A stretch of DNA of 64,000 bases from an uncultured Clostridia bacterium. Its GTDB lineage: Bacteria; Bacillota; Clostridia; Christensenellales; CAG-138. The DNA is taken from contig CAMVNO010000003.1 in assembly GCA_947168855.1 (NCBI GenBank), positions 219,474 through 283,473 of the forward strand, read 5' to 3'. The notes beneath the pieces are model-generated. The model saw only the letters and a list, made by a program, of their open reading frames with translations. It was not told the origin of the DNA and ran no database searches. Below, piece after piece: positions 48,475 through 56,746 of this stretch. Each line of letters opens with the position of its first letter. Position 1 is the first letter of the stretch. The position numbers and the translations under genes were made by a program.

Positions 48475-50263
48475 GGATCAGCACAGCCTTGATACGGCGC
48501 ACGCCGCTGGAGGAAGCTTCCTCCTTCTTGATCTCAAAGCGCCCGAGGTCGCCGGTGTTCTTGGCGTGCGGACCGCCGCAGATCTCTTTGCTGAACTTGC
48601 CCATCGTATAGACCTTGACCTTCTCGCCGTACTTGCTTTCGAAGAGACCGATCGCGCCCTGCGCCTTTGCCTCTTCAACGGTCATTTCCTCACAGGTGAT
48701 CGGAACCTTCGCCGCGATCGCTTCGTTGACGAGGCGTTCGACTTCCTTGAGTTCTTCGGGCGTGACCTTTCTGCCGAAGCTGAAATCAAAGCGCAGACGT
48801 TCCGCGGTGATGTTGCTGCCCTTCTGTGACACGGTATCGTCGTTCAGAACCTTCCGAAGCGCCGCCTGCAGCAGATGCGTCGCGGAGTGCAGCGCCGCCG
48901 TCGCTTCGCTGTTGTCCGCCAGACCGCCCTTAAAGCGCTGTTCCGCGCCCGCCTGGGATTTCTTCTGATGCTCCTCAAATGCGGCTTTGAAGCCGTTTTC
49001 GTCGACCGAAACGCCCTTTTCCTTCGCAAGCTCGACCGTGAGCTCGATTGGGAAGCCGTAGGTGTCGTAGAGGTGGAAGGCGGATACGCCGTCGATCGCC
49101 TGTCCGTTGAGGTTCGCGATCAGCTTGTTGAATTCCTTCAGACCCTTCTTGAGCGTATCGGCAAAGCGGTTTTCCTCCTTGCGAAGCTCTGTAAGGATCT
49201 TTTCACGGTTGTCAATGAGCTCGCTGTAGACCTCGCCGTACTGGTCGATGACCTTCTCCGCGATCGTGCAGAGCGCGTAGCGCGGCATATTGAGCTGCGA
49301 CGCGAAGCGAATGCTGCGGCGGATGAGGCGGCGGAGGATATAGCCCTGGTCGACGTTCGACGGCGTTACGCCGCGCTGATCGCCGAGGATGAACACGGCG
49401 CAGCGGGTGTGGTCCGCAATGATGCGGAACGCGCGCGTCGTTTCGGGATCGTCTTTGTAGCCCTTATGCGAGAGCTCTGCGATGAGCGCGATGATGCCGG
49501 AGAATGCATCGGTGTCGAACACGCTCTCCACGCCCTGTAATGTGGCGACCGTGCGGTCGAGCCCCATGCCGGTGTCGACGTTCTTCTGCTCGAGCGGCTC
49601 AAAGACGCCGTCCGCGACCTTGTTGTACTCCATGAAGACGTTGTTCCAGATCTCGAGATATTTGCCGCAGTCGCAGCCCGCCTTGCAGTCGGGACCGCAG
49701 GCGGGTCTTCCGGTGTCGTAGAAGATCTCGGTGTCCGGACCGCACGGACCGGTCTGTCCCGCAGGACCCCACCAGTTGTGCTTCTTCGGCAGGTACACGA
49801 TGTGCGAGGGATCCACGCCCATCTCGACCCAGCGGTCGTGCGCAACGGTGTCGCGCGGCGCGTCCTTGTCGCCCTCGAAGCAGGTGAAATACAGCTTGTC
49901 CTTCGGAATGCAGAGCCACTTTTCGTCGGTCAGGAATTCCCACGAAAACGCGATGCTCTCCTTCTTGAAGTAGTCGCCCAAGGACCAGTTTCCGAGCATT
50001 TCAAAGAACGTGCAGTGCGAGGAATCGCCGACCTCGTCGATATCGCCGGTGCGGACACATTTCTGAACGTCGCAAAGCCTTCTGCCCTCCGGGTGCTTTT
50101 CGCCCATCAGATACGGCACGAGCGGATGCATGCCAGCCGTGGTAAAGAGCACGGTCGGGTCGTTTTCGGGGATCAGGGAGGCGGAGGAGATGACCGCGTG
50201 TCCCTTGGACCGGAAGAAGTCCAGATACAATTGACGCAATTCCTTTGCGGTTAATGAACGCAT
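48467..50263 (-). CDS. alaS: Alanyl-tRNA synthetase, short form lacking the C-terminal C-Ala domain
   Basis: Charges tRNA-Ala and edits mischarged Ser/Gly. Only 598 residues against about 875 usually. The class II core (ending about 430) begins LRQLYLDFFRSKGH and holds TTAGMHPLVPYLMG. An unusual Cys cluster (ACGPDCKAGCDCG, 189-200) follows the motif GPAGQTGPCGPDTE. The editing domain is intact: His459 and His463 (HSATH), Cys562 and His566 (CGGPH). The protein stops right after it, so the DHHA1/C-Ala region is absent. The frame ends cleanly and the next gene overlaps, arguing against a recent truncation. Confidence 0.93.
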   Translation of the reverse strand: MRSLTAKELRQLYLDFFRSKGHAVISSASLIPENDPTVLFTTAGMHPLVPYLMGEKHPEGRRLCDVQKCVRTGDIDEVGDSSHCTFFEMLGNWSLGDYFKKESIAFSWEFLTDEKWLCIPKDKLYFTCFEGDKDAPRDTVAHDRWVEMGVDPSHIVYLPKKHNWWGPAGQTGPCGPDTEIFYDTGRPACGPDCKAGCDCGKYLEIWNNVFMEYNKVADGVFEPLEQKNVDTGMGLDRTVATLQGVESVFDTDAFSGIIALIAELSHKGYKDDPETTRAFRIIADHTRCAVFILGDQRGVTPSNVDQGYILRRLIRRSIRFASQLNMPRYALCTIAEKVIDQYGEVYSELIDNREKILTELRKEENRFADTLKKGLKEFNKLIANLNGQAIDGVSAFHLYDTYGFPIELTVELAKEKGVSVDENGFKAAFEEHQKKSQAGAEQRFKGGLADNSEATAALHSATHLLQAALRKVLNDDTVSQKGSNITAERLRFDFSFGRKVTPEELKEVERLVNEAIAAKVPITCEEMTVEEAKAQGAIGLFESKYGEKVKVYTMGKFSKEICGGPHAKNTGDLGRFEIKKEEASSSGVRRIKAVLIHD

Positions 50264-50299
50264 GATACATATTCCTTTCGTAAAAAACGATCAAACTTT

Positions 50300-50328
50300 A
50301 TTTTATGAAAAAACCGGCGTTTTGTCAA
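50300..50328 (-). promoter_or_regulatory. Promoter of alaS
   Basis: On the minus strand, TTGACA (50328-50323), a 17-base spacer and TAAAAT (50305-50300). Confidence 0.8.
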
Positions 50329-50330
50329 TG

Positions 50331-50357
50331 AAAAACCGCCCTGTTTGCACAGAGCGG
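50331..50357 (-). terminator. Terminator of ansA
   Basis: CCGC-CTGT / ACAG-GCGG stem with one mismatch and a T-run on the minus strand, 13 bases after the ansA stop. Confidence 0.65.
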
Positions 50358-50370
50358 CAAAGTTTTTTGT

Positions 50371-51372
50371 TCATTCCGCCTCGGTATACAGAATATCGTG
50401 GCTTAACGGCGTATAGAAGCGCTCACGCACGCGGTCCGGATCGCGCGTTTCGCCCATGATCCACATGAGCTTCGCAACAGCCGCCTCGGTCGTCATGTCG
50501 TACGCCTCGATGATGTTCTGCTGCTTTAAGGCGTGTCCGACCTGATAGACGGTCAGATTGCTGCCTTCGTTTTGCACCTGCGTGGTGATTACGATCAGCT
50601 TGCCCGCCGCAACGCCCTTGTCGATCGCCGCGCGGAAGCAGCCGTTCGTGCCCTCGGGAAGCCCGCCCACGCCGAAGCTTTCGATGATGACCGCGTCATA
50701 GCGGTCGAGCGCGTAGTTCAGCATGCCCGCGTCGGTGCCGGGGATCAGCTTGACAAGCCCAACGCTGCCGTTCAGCGTGTGCGAGAACTTCGCGCGCTCG
50801 CGATAGCCGAGGTCGATGTAGTGCAGCACGCGTCCGTCCTGCAGCACGGCAAGCTCGGGATAATTGATGCTCGCAAACGCCGAGAAGCTCTTACTCCGCA
50901 CCTTCTTTGCGCGGGTGCCGAGGATGACGCTGCCGTTGAACACGATCGAAACACCGCAGGCACGATCGTCGCAGGCATAGGTGAACGCGTCCAGAAGATT
51001 CTGCTTCGAGTCGGTCACGTCCATGCTGATGGGCTTCTGCGCGCCGGTCAGCACGATCGGCTTTCTGGAACGCCGCGCAAGGTAGGAGAGCGCGGCGGCG
51101 GTGTACGCCATCGTGTCCGTGCCGTGGCTGACCACAAAGCCGTCGTACGAATCGTAGTACGCTTCGATGCAGCCCGCGATCGTGAGCCAGTTTTCCGGCG
51201 TCATGTTCGTGCTGTCCACGCTCATCAGCTGCATGCACTCCACGTCGCAGATCTCGCTGACGCGGGGAATGTAGTTTAAGAGCTGATTTGAGCCGAGCTT
51301 GGGGGCAAGCCCGTCATCCGTCATTTCCGAGGCGATCGTACCGCCCGTTCCGATCAACAATATCTTTTTCAT
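50371..51372 (-). CDS. ansA: L-asparaginase, type I (AnsA)
   Basis: Hydrolyses asparagine to aspartate and ammonia in the cytosol. 333 residues. The two catalytic Thr motifs are GTGGTIAS at the N-terminus and VVSHGTDTMAYTA; VLTGAQKPI also fits the family. No signal peptide. The start MKKILLIGTGG lacks a ribosome site and lies six bases after a -10 box (51379-51384), which suggests a leaderless mRNA. An ATG six codons upstream would precede the predicted transcription start. Confidence 0.93.
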   Translation of the reverse strand: MKKILLIGTGGTIASEMTDDGLAPKLGSNQLLNYIPRVSEICDVECMQLMSVDSTNMTPENWLTIAGCIEAYYDSYDGFVVSHGTDTMAYTAAALSYLARRSRKPIVLTGAQKPISMDVTDSKQNLLDAFTYACDDRACGVSIVFNGSVILGTRAKKVRSKSFSAFASINYPELAVLQDGRVLHYIDLGYRERAKFSHTLNGSVGLVKLIPGTDAGMLNYALDRYDAVIIESFGVGGLPEGTNGCFRAAIDKGVAAGKLIVITTQVQNEGSNLTVYQVGHALKQQNIIEAYDMTTEAAVAKLMWIMGETRDPDRVRERFYTPLSHDILYTEAE

Positions 51373-51378
51373 GCTTTC

Positions 51379-51407
51379 AGTATAGTCCATTTATGCCGAA
51401 AAAGCAA
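51379..51407 (-). promoter_or_regulatory. Promoter of ansA placed for a leaderless transcript
   Basis: On the minus strand, TTGCTT (51407-51402), a 17-base spacer and TATACT (51384-51379). Six bases separate the -10 from the ATG at 51372. Confidence 0.65.
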
Positions 51408-51443
51408 CGGAAAACTGACGATTTGCATCAAATGATTCCGGTA

Positions 51444-51518
51444 TGTCATCCTGAGGCGGCGCCGACGACGGATCTGTGAAAACCGGGGCAAAGATTCTTC
51501 GCTTCGCTCAGAATGACA
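51444..51518. repeat. Intergenic palindromic repeat, relative of 4776-4904
   Basis: Ends TGTCATCCTGA and TCAGAATGACA; contains AAGATTCTTCG as in the longer copy. Confidence 0.65.
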
Positions 51519-51544
51519 CACAGAGAATACGCAGAAACCCGTAG

Positions 51545-51563
51545 GGGCGGATATTATCCGCCC
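51545..51563. repeat. Short perfect palindrome GGGCGGATA-T-TATCCGCCC
   Basis: Nine-base perfect arms around one base, preceded by GTAG. Similar GTAGGGGGC-type sequence is on the minus strand near 5845. Confidence 0.55.
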
Positions 51564-51600
51564 GCGAACGCATCAACGGCGTCCCGCTGTGTACACAAAA

Positions 51601-51625
51601 ACGGGACCGCGTACTGCGATCCCGT
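51601..51625 (-). terminator. Terminator of rpmE
   Basis: ACGGGATCGC and GCGGTCCCGT arms with a T-run on the minus strand, 26 bases after the rpmE stop. Confidence 0.75.
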
Positions 51626-51650
51626 GTTTTGTTGGAGTTCAAAGTTGTTC

Positions 51651-51848
51651 TTACAGACCGTAGCGCTTCTTGAAGCGATCTACTCGTCCGCCGCTGTCGA
51701 CCAGCTTCTGACGGCCTGTGAAGAACGGGTGGCACTTGCTGCAGATTTCGACCTTCAGCTCGCCCTTGGTGGAGCCGGTAAGGAAGGTCTCGCCGCAGGC
51801 ACAGCGCACGACCGCTTCGCCGTAAGACGGATGAATATTTTTCTTCAT
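51651..51848 (-). CDS. rpmE: 50S ribosomal protein L31, zinc-binding type
   Basis: A 65-residue protein of the large ribosomal subunit. Zinc ligands of the C+ type are visible: two Cys in RCACGE and two in CSKCHPFF. The core [20 protein letters not shown] is diagnostic. AAGGAG precedes the ATG. It has its own promoter and a palindrome in the leader that could be an operator. rho lies just upstream on the same strand. Confidence 0.96.
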   Translation of the reverse strand: MKKNIHPSYGEAVVRCACGETFLTGSTKGELKVEICSKCHPFFTGRQKLVDSGGRVDRFKKRYGL

Positions 51849-51869
51849 GTATTATCACTCCTTCGTCGT

Positions 51870-51881
51870 GTAATGCATTAC
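51870..51881 (-). promoter_or_regulatory. Palindrome GTAATGCATTAC in the rpmE leader
   Basis: A perfect 12-bp palindrome between the -10 box and the ribosome site of rpmE. It vaguely resembles Zur-type GTAAT-n-ATTAC sites but with two central bases, so the assignment is weak. Confidence 0.35.
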
Positions 51882-51889
51882 CATCGGCT

Positions 51890-51917
51890 ATTATACCATG
51901 CCGCCGGAAAAAAGCAA
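51890..51917 (-). promoter_or_regulatory. Promoter of rpmE
   Basis: On the minus strand, TTGCTT (51917-51912), a 16-base spacer and TATAAT (51895-51890) with TGG before it. Confidence 0.7.
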
Positions 51918-51945
51918 GAAAAATTTTCGCGTTTTTCAAACTTTT

Positions 51946-53577
51946 TTACTGCCCGTAACGGTTCTGCTGCGCGTGCGAGGAGGTGAAGCCTTCCTTCTCG
52001 AAGATGCGGACCCAATCCTTGAGACGGATCAGGAATTCTTCGTTGTTCGGGGTCTTATCCATCATGCTGACGAGGTTTTCGGTGACGTCGCCCGTGCCGC
52101 CGTTTGCAAGCATGCGGCGCAGCATCCGAACACCGTCCAGCTCGGCTTTCGTGAGCAGCAGATCGTCCCGGCGCGTACCGGATTTATAGACGTCGATCGC
52201 CGGGAAGATGCGCTTTTCGGAAAGCCGTCGGTCGAGGTGGATCTCCATGTTGCCGGTGCCCTTGAATTCCTCATAGACGATGTCGTCCATGCGGCTGCCG
52301 GTCTCGACCAGAGCCGTTGCGATCACGGTCAGACTGCCGCCGTTTTCGATGTTGCGCGCCGCGCCGAAGAAGCGCTTCGGCTTGTGCAGCGCGCCCGGAT
52401 CCATACCGCCGGAAAGCGTGCGCCCGGTCGGCGGGATCACGAGGTTATAGGCGCGGGTGAGACGGGTGAGCGAGTCTAAAAGGATCACGACGTCCTTGCC
52501 GTCCTCCACCAGACGCATGGCGCGCTCCTGCACCATTTCCGCGATGCGCGTATGGTGCTCGGGAAGCTCGTCAAACGTGGACGCCACGACCTCGCCCTTG
52601 ATGCTGCGGCGCATGTCCGTGACCTCCTCGGGACGCTCGTCGATGAGCAGCACGATGAGATGCGTATCGGGATAATTCTCGGTGATGCCGTTTGCGATCT
52701 GCTTCAAAAGCGTCGTTTTGCCCGCCTTCGGCTGCGAAACGATCATTGCGCGCTGTCCCTTGCCGATGGGCGCGATCAGATCGATCAGCCGCACGGAGAG
52801 GTTGTTGACTCTGCCCGGCGTTTCGAGCGTATAGCGTTCGTCCGGGAAGATCGGGACAAGGTCCTCGTAATTGACGCGATTCTGCGCATTCTCGTCCGGA
52901 TCCCTGCCGTTCACGCGGTCAACGTACAGCAGCGCTTCGTATTTGTCGCCTTCGCGGCGCGCGCGGGTGCGGCCTTCAACGAAATCGCCGTTTCTCAGAT
53001 TGCAGCGGCGGATCTGCGCGTTTGCGACATAGACGTCGTTCGGACCCGCGTCGTAGTTCGAAACACGCAGGAAGCCGTAGCCTTCCATGATTTCCAGAAC
53101 GCCCGCTGCCGTACCGGTTTCGGGCAGCTGAACGGGCTCCGCGGGCGCTTCGGATTTCTGCTCGCCCTCCGGCGCGCGATACGGACGGCTGCCGTTCTGC
53201 CGGAAATTGCGATTCCGGTTCTGCTGACCGTCCTGCCGGCGGTAGTTGTTCCGCTGGTACGGGCGATGCTGTTCGCCGCCTGTCTGCTCCTGCGGCTTTT
53301 CGGGCTCCGCGGGCTTTTCGGAAACGGGCGCCTCCGCGGGTTTTTTCGGTTCCGCAGGCTTTATTTGCTCCGCGGGAGCCGACTGTTCGGACGCTTCCTT
53401 TGCGGGCGTTTCCTTTGCCTTCGCGGGTCTGCCGCGCTTTTTCGGTGCAGGCGCGGGCGCTTGCAGCATTTCGATCAGCTGCGCTTTTTTGTATTTACGA
53501 TAGGAGGGAATGCCGTGCTGCTTTGCAAGCGCATACAGCTCGGTGATCGTCAATGCGTTGAGTTCGGATAGATTCAC
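51946..53577 (-). CDS. rho: Transcription termination factor Rho with disordered insertion
   Basis: A hexameric RNA-dependent ATPase that ends transcription. 543 residues, about 120 more than E. coli Rho. The Rho_N helical part is at 1-40 ([20 protein letters not shown]). A low-complexity insertion rich in Pro, Glu, Lys, then Gln, Asn and Arg spans about 48-150. The cold-shock RNA-binding domain follows ([15 protein letters not shown]), then the ATPase with Walker [12 protein letters not shown] and Q-loop region [11 protein letters not shown]. The start is a GTG behind GGAGG. Confidence 0.95.
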   Translation of the reverse strand: MNLSELNALTITELYALAKQHGIPSYRKYKKAQLIEMLQAPAPAPKKRGRPAKAKETPAKEASEQSAPAEQIKPAEPKKPAEAPVSEKPAEPEKPQEQTGGEQHRPYQRNNYRRQDGQQNRNRNFRQNGSRPYRAPEGEQKSEAPAEPVQLPETGTAAGVLEIMEGYGFLRVSNYDAGPNDVYVANAQIRRCNLRNGDFVEGRTRARREGDKYEALLYVDRVNGRDPDENAQNRVNYEDLVPIFPDERYTLETPGRVNNLSVRLIDLIAPIGKGQRAMIVSQPKAGKTTLLKQIANGITENYPDTHLIVLLIDERPEEVTDMRRSIKGEVVASTFDELPEHHTRIAEMVQERAMRLVEDGKDVVILLDSLTRLTRAYNLVIPPTGRTLSGGMDPGALHKPKRFFGAARNIENGGSLTVIATALVETGSRMDDIVYEEFKGTGNMEIHLDRRLSEKRIFPAIDVYKSGTRRDDLLLTKAELDGVRMLRRMLANGGTGDVTENLVSMMDKTPNNEEFLIRLKDWVRIFEKEGFTSSHAQQNRYGQ

Positions 53578-53736
53578 AAATTGCCTCCGATATTGAATTG
53601 ATTTCTGTACGGAAATAAAATATGAAAGGAAGAATGAACTGATACCATTTTATGGGGGATCGAAAAACTTGTCAAGCGTTTCGATAAAAATAGCGCGAAT
53701 TCATCCGTTTTCACGGCGTAAGAACGGTGCGCTGTG

Positions 53737-53744
53737 CATACAAT
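53737..53744 (+). promoter_or_regulatory. Possible sporulation sigma-E -10 box upstream of yabP
   Basis: CATACAAT matches the sigma-E -10 consensus 24 bases before yabP, a gene under sigma-E in Bacillus. The -35 region is poor. Confidence 0.35.
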
Positions 53745-53767
53745 GCAGCAAAGGCAGGAGGATCGAT

Positions 53768-54052
53768 ATGGAAAAACGGGAAAAAGAACTATGTGAGCCC
53801 TCGGCGCATACCCTTCTGATCGAAGGGCGCAGACGGATGCGTATCACCGGCGTACTGGACGTTGAGAGCTTTCAGGAGGATGAAATGACGGTCATCACCC
53901 AGGCTGGCACGCTGACGGTCTGGGGTGAAGGGCTGAAGCTCGGCAAGCTGAATCCGGAGGACGGGCAGGTGCTTCTGGAGGGCAATATCGCCTCGATCGA
54001 ATACGAGCAGCCCGAACCGGAGCGCCGATCGCTGTTCTTCAAACGCAAATGA
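53768..54052 (+). CDS. yabP: Sporulation protein YabP
   Basis: A 94-residue sporulation protein of the YabP/YqfC family, expressed in the mother cell in Bacillus. The family core LLIEGRRRMRITGVLDVESF is near the N-terminus and is followed by TQAGTLTVWGEGL. The start MEKREKEL is behind GGAGG; upstream in-frame codons precede the candidate sigma-E promoter. It overlaps yabQ by four bases, and yabP-yabQ-divIC is the order in Bacillus. Confidence 0.9.
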   Translation: MEKREKELCEPSAHTLLIEGRRRMRITGVLDVESFQEDEMTVITQAGTLTVWGEGLKLGKLNPEDGQVLLEGNIASIEYEQPEPERRSLFFKRK

Positions 54053-54354
54053 GGGACGTCACCGGACAGCCCTATGAAGCGCTTTTGCTGTTTCACGGCG
54101 GAGCGGTTGCGGGGCTATGCTATCTGCTTTTGCGGATCGTGCGGATCCGGGCGGGGAAACGCTGGGTTACGCATCTCTGCGACGCAGTTTTCGTGCTGAT
54201 CGGCGGCTGTTTGTTTGCAGGGTATGTCTTTTCGGCAAACTGCGGCACGGTTCGCGGATTCCTCAGCGCGGCGTTTATCCTCGGATTTGCGACGGTATAT
54301 GGGCTCTTCGGACCGGTATTCGCACGAATGACACAAAAAATACATAAAAAATAG
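54049..54354 (+). CDS. yabQ: Spore cortex biosynthesis protein YabQ
   Basis: A 101-residue membrane protein with three hydrophobic segments (about 12-28, 43-64 and 70-92). Its position after yabP and the FHGGAVAGLCYLLLRIVR start match the YabQ family, needed for cortex formation in Bacillus. The tail after the third helix is short. The ATGA overlap with yabP implies coupling; no separate ribosome site is needed. Confidence 0.82.
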   Translation: MRDVTGQPYEALLLFHGGAVAGLCYLLLRIVRIRAGKRWVTHLCDAVFVLIGGCLFAGYVFSANCGTVRGFLSAAFILGFATVYGLFGPVFARMTQKIHKK

Positions 54355-54375
54355 GTTCCGTTTTGGCGTGTTTTC

Positions 54376-54384
54376 TGTTATACT
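54376..54384 (+). promoter_or_regulatory. Extended -10 promoter of divIC
   Basis: TGTTATACT with the TGn extension; no good -35. The predicted start of transcription is about one base before the ATG at 54392. Confidence 0.5.
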
Positions 54385-54391
54385 GTGAAAC

Positions 54392-54712
54392 ATGGAAGAA
54401 TCGTCAAAACGGATCGTGCGGACGGTCCATTTCAAACTGATCCACTTTGTCCTCGTGCTGATCGCGTGCGTGGTCATTTTGCTCGTGGTTCTGATCCCGC
54501 AGCGGCTTCGCATTCGTTCCGCGCAGGACGAGTATGCCGAGCGCGTGGAGCTGCTCAATCAAACCAAACGGACCTATGCGCAGGAACGCGAAAATCTGCA
54601 GTTTATGCGCACCGATGCTTATAAAATCCAGCAGGGCATGATCAAATACGGCTGGCACTATCAGGAGGACAAGCTGATCCAGGACGACAGTGCCGTATCG
54701 GGACAGGAATGA
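54392..54712 (+). CDS. divIC: Septum formation initiator family protein (DivIC/FtsB)
   Basis: A 106-residue bitopic division protein. A short N-terminus precedes one membrane helix (about 16-36) and a coiled coil (RSAQDEYAERVELLNQTKRT) that pairs with FtsL in the divisome. The C-terminal RTDAYKIQQGMIKYGWHY is typical. There is no ribosome site, and an extended -10 (TGTTATACT) ends seven bases before the ATG, so the mRNA may be leaderless. It overlaps ppx by four bases. Confidence 0.87.
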   Translation: MEESSKRIVRTVHFKLIHFVLVLIACVVILLVVLIPQRLRIRSAQDEYAERVELLNQTKRTYAQERENLQFMRTDAYKIQQGMIKYGWHYQEDKLIQDDSAVSGQE

Positions 54713-55602
54713 AACCGGAGCTTGCAGTCATCGATATCGGAAGCAACTCTGTGCGGCTGATGCTTGCCGCGGCGGAGAACGGTCGCGTGCGCTCGCTTTC
54801 GAAGCGCCTGTGCACCACGCGGCTTGCGAAAGGCATTGATGCGACCGGCAGGCTGGCGCCGGATCGCATGGCGGACACCGTCGAGGCGATCGAAGCCTTC
54901 CGGCGGACGGCGAACGAGCTCGGCATCCCGGTCATTGCGTACGCCACCAGCGCGGTGCGCGACGCCGAAAACCGCGACGAATTCCTTGCAAAGGTGTGGG
55001 AGAGGAGCGGCGTCCGGGTGCGCGTTTTGTCCGGCGAAGAGGAGGGCGCATTCGCGTTCTCCGCGGTGACCGGCGGTGACGGAACGGTATTCGACATCGG
55101 CGGAGGGAGCTTTCAGATCGTCACCGGTGAGCGCGCGCTGAGCTTTCCGTGCGGCTGCGTCCGCGCCAAAGAACGATGCGACGCGCCGGATCCCGAAACG
55201 CTGAAACACGAGCTGTTTGCCTGGATGGACGAGCGGACGCGCATACCGGAGGACGTGCCCAAGCCGGTTTACGGCGTCGGCGGAACGATTTCCACGATCG
55301 GCGCGCTGCTCGCAAATCAGGATCGGTATGACCCGGAACGGCTTCGGAGAATCGAACGAGAAGCGCTTGAACGACTGATCGTGCAGCTTGCAAAGGTACC
55401 GGAACCGCTGCGCATGCAGCTGCCGCTTCTGACAAGACGCGGCGACGTGATCCTGCAGGGCGCAACGATCCTTCGATACATGATGGAACGGACCGGAACG
55501 GACTGCGTTATCCCGTCCGACCGTGACGGCATGGAGGGAATCGCGGAGGCATTTTTGAACCATACATCGGATTGCAGCGGAGGAACCCCGTATGAAAAAT
55601 AA
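54709..55602 (+). CDS. ppx: Ppx/GppA family phosphatase (exopolyphosphatase)
   Basis: A 297-residue ASKHA-fold phosphatase that degrades polyphosphate or pppGpp. The phosphate-1 motif is VIDIGSNSVRLML at the N-terminus and the phosphate-2 motif VFDIGGGSFQIV. ATSAVRDAENRDEF also fits. Only the catalytic N-terminal two domains are present, without the HD-type C-terminal extension of E. coli Ppx. It overlaps divIC (ATGA) and the next gene (11 bases). Confidence 0.92.
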   Translation: MKPELAVIDIGSNSVRLMLAAAENGRVRSLSKRLCTTRLAKGIDATGRLAPDRMADTVEAIEAFRRTANELGIPVIAYATSAVRDAENRDEFLAKVWERSGVRVRVLSGEEEGAFAFSAVTGGDGTVFDIGGGSFQIVTGERALSFPCGCVRAKERCDAPDPETLKHELFAWMDERTRIPEDVPKPVYGVGGTISTIGALLANQDRYDPERLRRIEREALERLIVQLAKVPEPLRMQLPLLTRRGDVILQGATILRYMMERTGTDCVIPSDRDGMEGIAEAFLNHTSDCSGGTPYEK

Positions 55603-55900
55603 CGAGAAATTCTGGAAAATCACGGAGATCGTGCTCGGCGCGCTCGGCGCGGCGCTTTTACTGCTGATCCTCGTGCTGAAGCTCATCGGCAAAAACGTGA
55701 CCGTGCTGACCTATCCGATCATCGGGATCGTGATCCTGTTTTTGATCAGCGATGAATTTGCCCGGTCGATCCGCCGCCGCAGAGAGAAGGAGCAGGCGGC
55801 GAAGGTACAGGCGGAGCATCCGGAAGAACAGACGCCGGAACCGGTGCTTCCGAAGGAAGCGTTCGAGTTCGAAGACGAGACGAAAGAATCAAAATCGTGA
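55592..55900 (+). CDS. Two-helix membrane protein of unknown function
   Basis: 102 residues, no family recognised. Two hydrophobic segments (about 13-30 and 38-55) form a hairpin, followed by a basic stretch (RRRREKEQ) and a long acidic tail (about 70-102). It overlaps ppx at its start and rlmA at its end, and a GGAGG ribosome site lies upstream. Tight packing suggests a real gene. The acidic tail would face the cytosol if both helices span the membrane. Confidence 0.75.
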   Translation: MKNNEKFWKITEIVLGALGAALLLLILVLKLIGKNVTVLTYPIIGIVILFLISDEFARSIRRRREKEQAAKVQAEHPEEQTPEPVLPKEAFEFEDETKESKS

Positions 55901-56706
55901 GCGCGGAAAAGTTTTTCAATTCCATATCGTTTTTGCGCTGTCCCATCTGCGGGGCGGCGTTTTCGCAATCCGGCGCGTCGCTTTTCTGCGCGAACGGACA
56001 CACTTTCGATCCGTCGAGAAAGGGATACGTGCACTTTGCGCCGAACGCCGCGCCGTCGCATTACAGCCGGGCGCTGTTTGAATCGCGCCGCCGGATCCTC
56101 GAAGCCGGGTTTTACGACGCCGTGATCGACGCGATCCGAAGCGCCATGCCGAACCATCCCGGCGTTGTGCTGGACGCGGGCTGCGGCGACGGGACCTTTA
56201 CCAAACGCCTCGCGGGAGAAACGACCGTCGGGCTGGATCTTTCGAAGGATGCGATACAGCTTGCGGCGCGCGGCGGCGGACCGATCCTGTGGGCGGTCGG
56301 GGACCTCACGCGGCTGCCGATCGCGGACGAGACGGTAGACGTGGTTCTGAATCTGTTTTCGCCCGCGCATTACGCGGAGTTTCAGCGGGTGCTGAAGCCG
56401 GACGGCACGCTTTTGAAGCTTGTCCCGCAGGCGGGGTATCTCTGTGAAATTCGCGCGCTGATGGGGGACCGGCTGCGGAATCCGCAGTATTCCAATGAAG
56501 CGGTGGTATCCCATCTTTCCGGGCAGTTCCGGCTTGAAAACCGCGTGCGGATCACGGAAACGCATCCGCTCACGCCGGAACAGGCGGAGGATTTTCTCCG
56601 CATGACCCCGCTGACGTTCGGCACGGAGACACAAACGCTCGACGCCGATGCGCTCAAAAAGATCACGATCGACGTCGAGCTGCTGATTGCAAAGCCAAAT
56701 CAATAA
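55897..56706 (+). CDS. rlmA: 23S rRNA (guanine-N1)-methyltransferase RlmA-like
   Basis: A 269-residue SAM-dependent methyltransferase of the RlmA/TlrB family, which methylates G745 or G748 in 23S rRNA. The N-terminal zinc site is CPIC...C(3)H (residues 15-18 and 31-35), with KGYVHFAPN close by. The SAM motif is VLDAGCGDGTFTKRL. The start is a GTG overlapping the upstream stop codon. Whether it is the I or II type, and thus which base, cannot be told by eye. A terminator follows. Confidence 0.88.
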   Translation: MSAEKFFNSISFLRCPICGAAFSQSGASLFCANGHTFDPSRKGYVHFAPNAAPSHYSRALFESRRRILEAGFYDAVIDAIRSAMPNHPGVVLDAGCGDGTFTKRLAGETTVGLDLSKDAIQLAARGGGPILWAVGDLTRLPIADETVDVVLNLFSPAHYAEFQRVLKPDGTLLKLVPQAGYLCEIRALMGDRLRNPQYSNEAVVSHLSGQFRLENRVRITETHPLTPEQAEDFLRMTPLTFGTETQTLDADALKKITIDVELLIAKPNQ

Positions 56707-56730
56707 AGACCGGGGAACTCCGGTCTTTTC
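56705..56730. terminator. Terminator after rlmA
   Basis: AAAGACCGG and CCGGTCTTT arms followed by T; lies between convergent genes and may serve both. Confidence 0.8.
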
Positions 56731-56746
56731 CTTTTGATTACATGGA

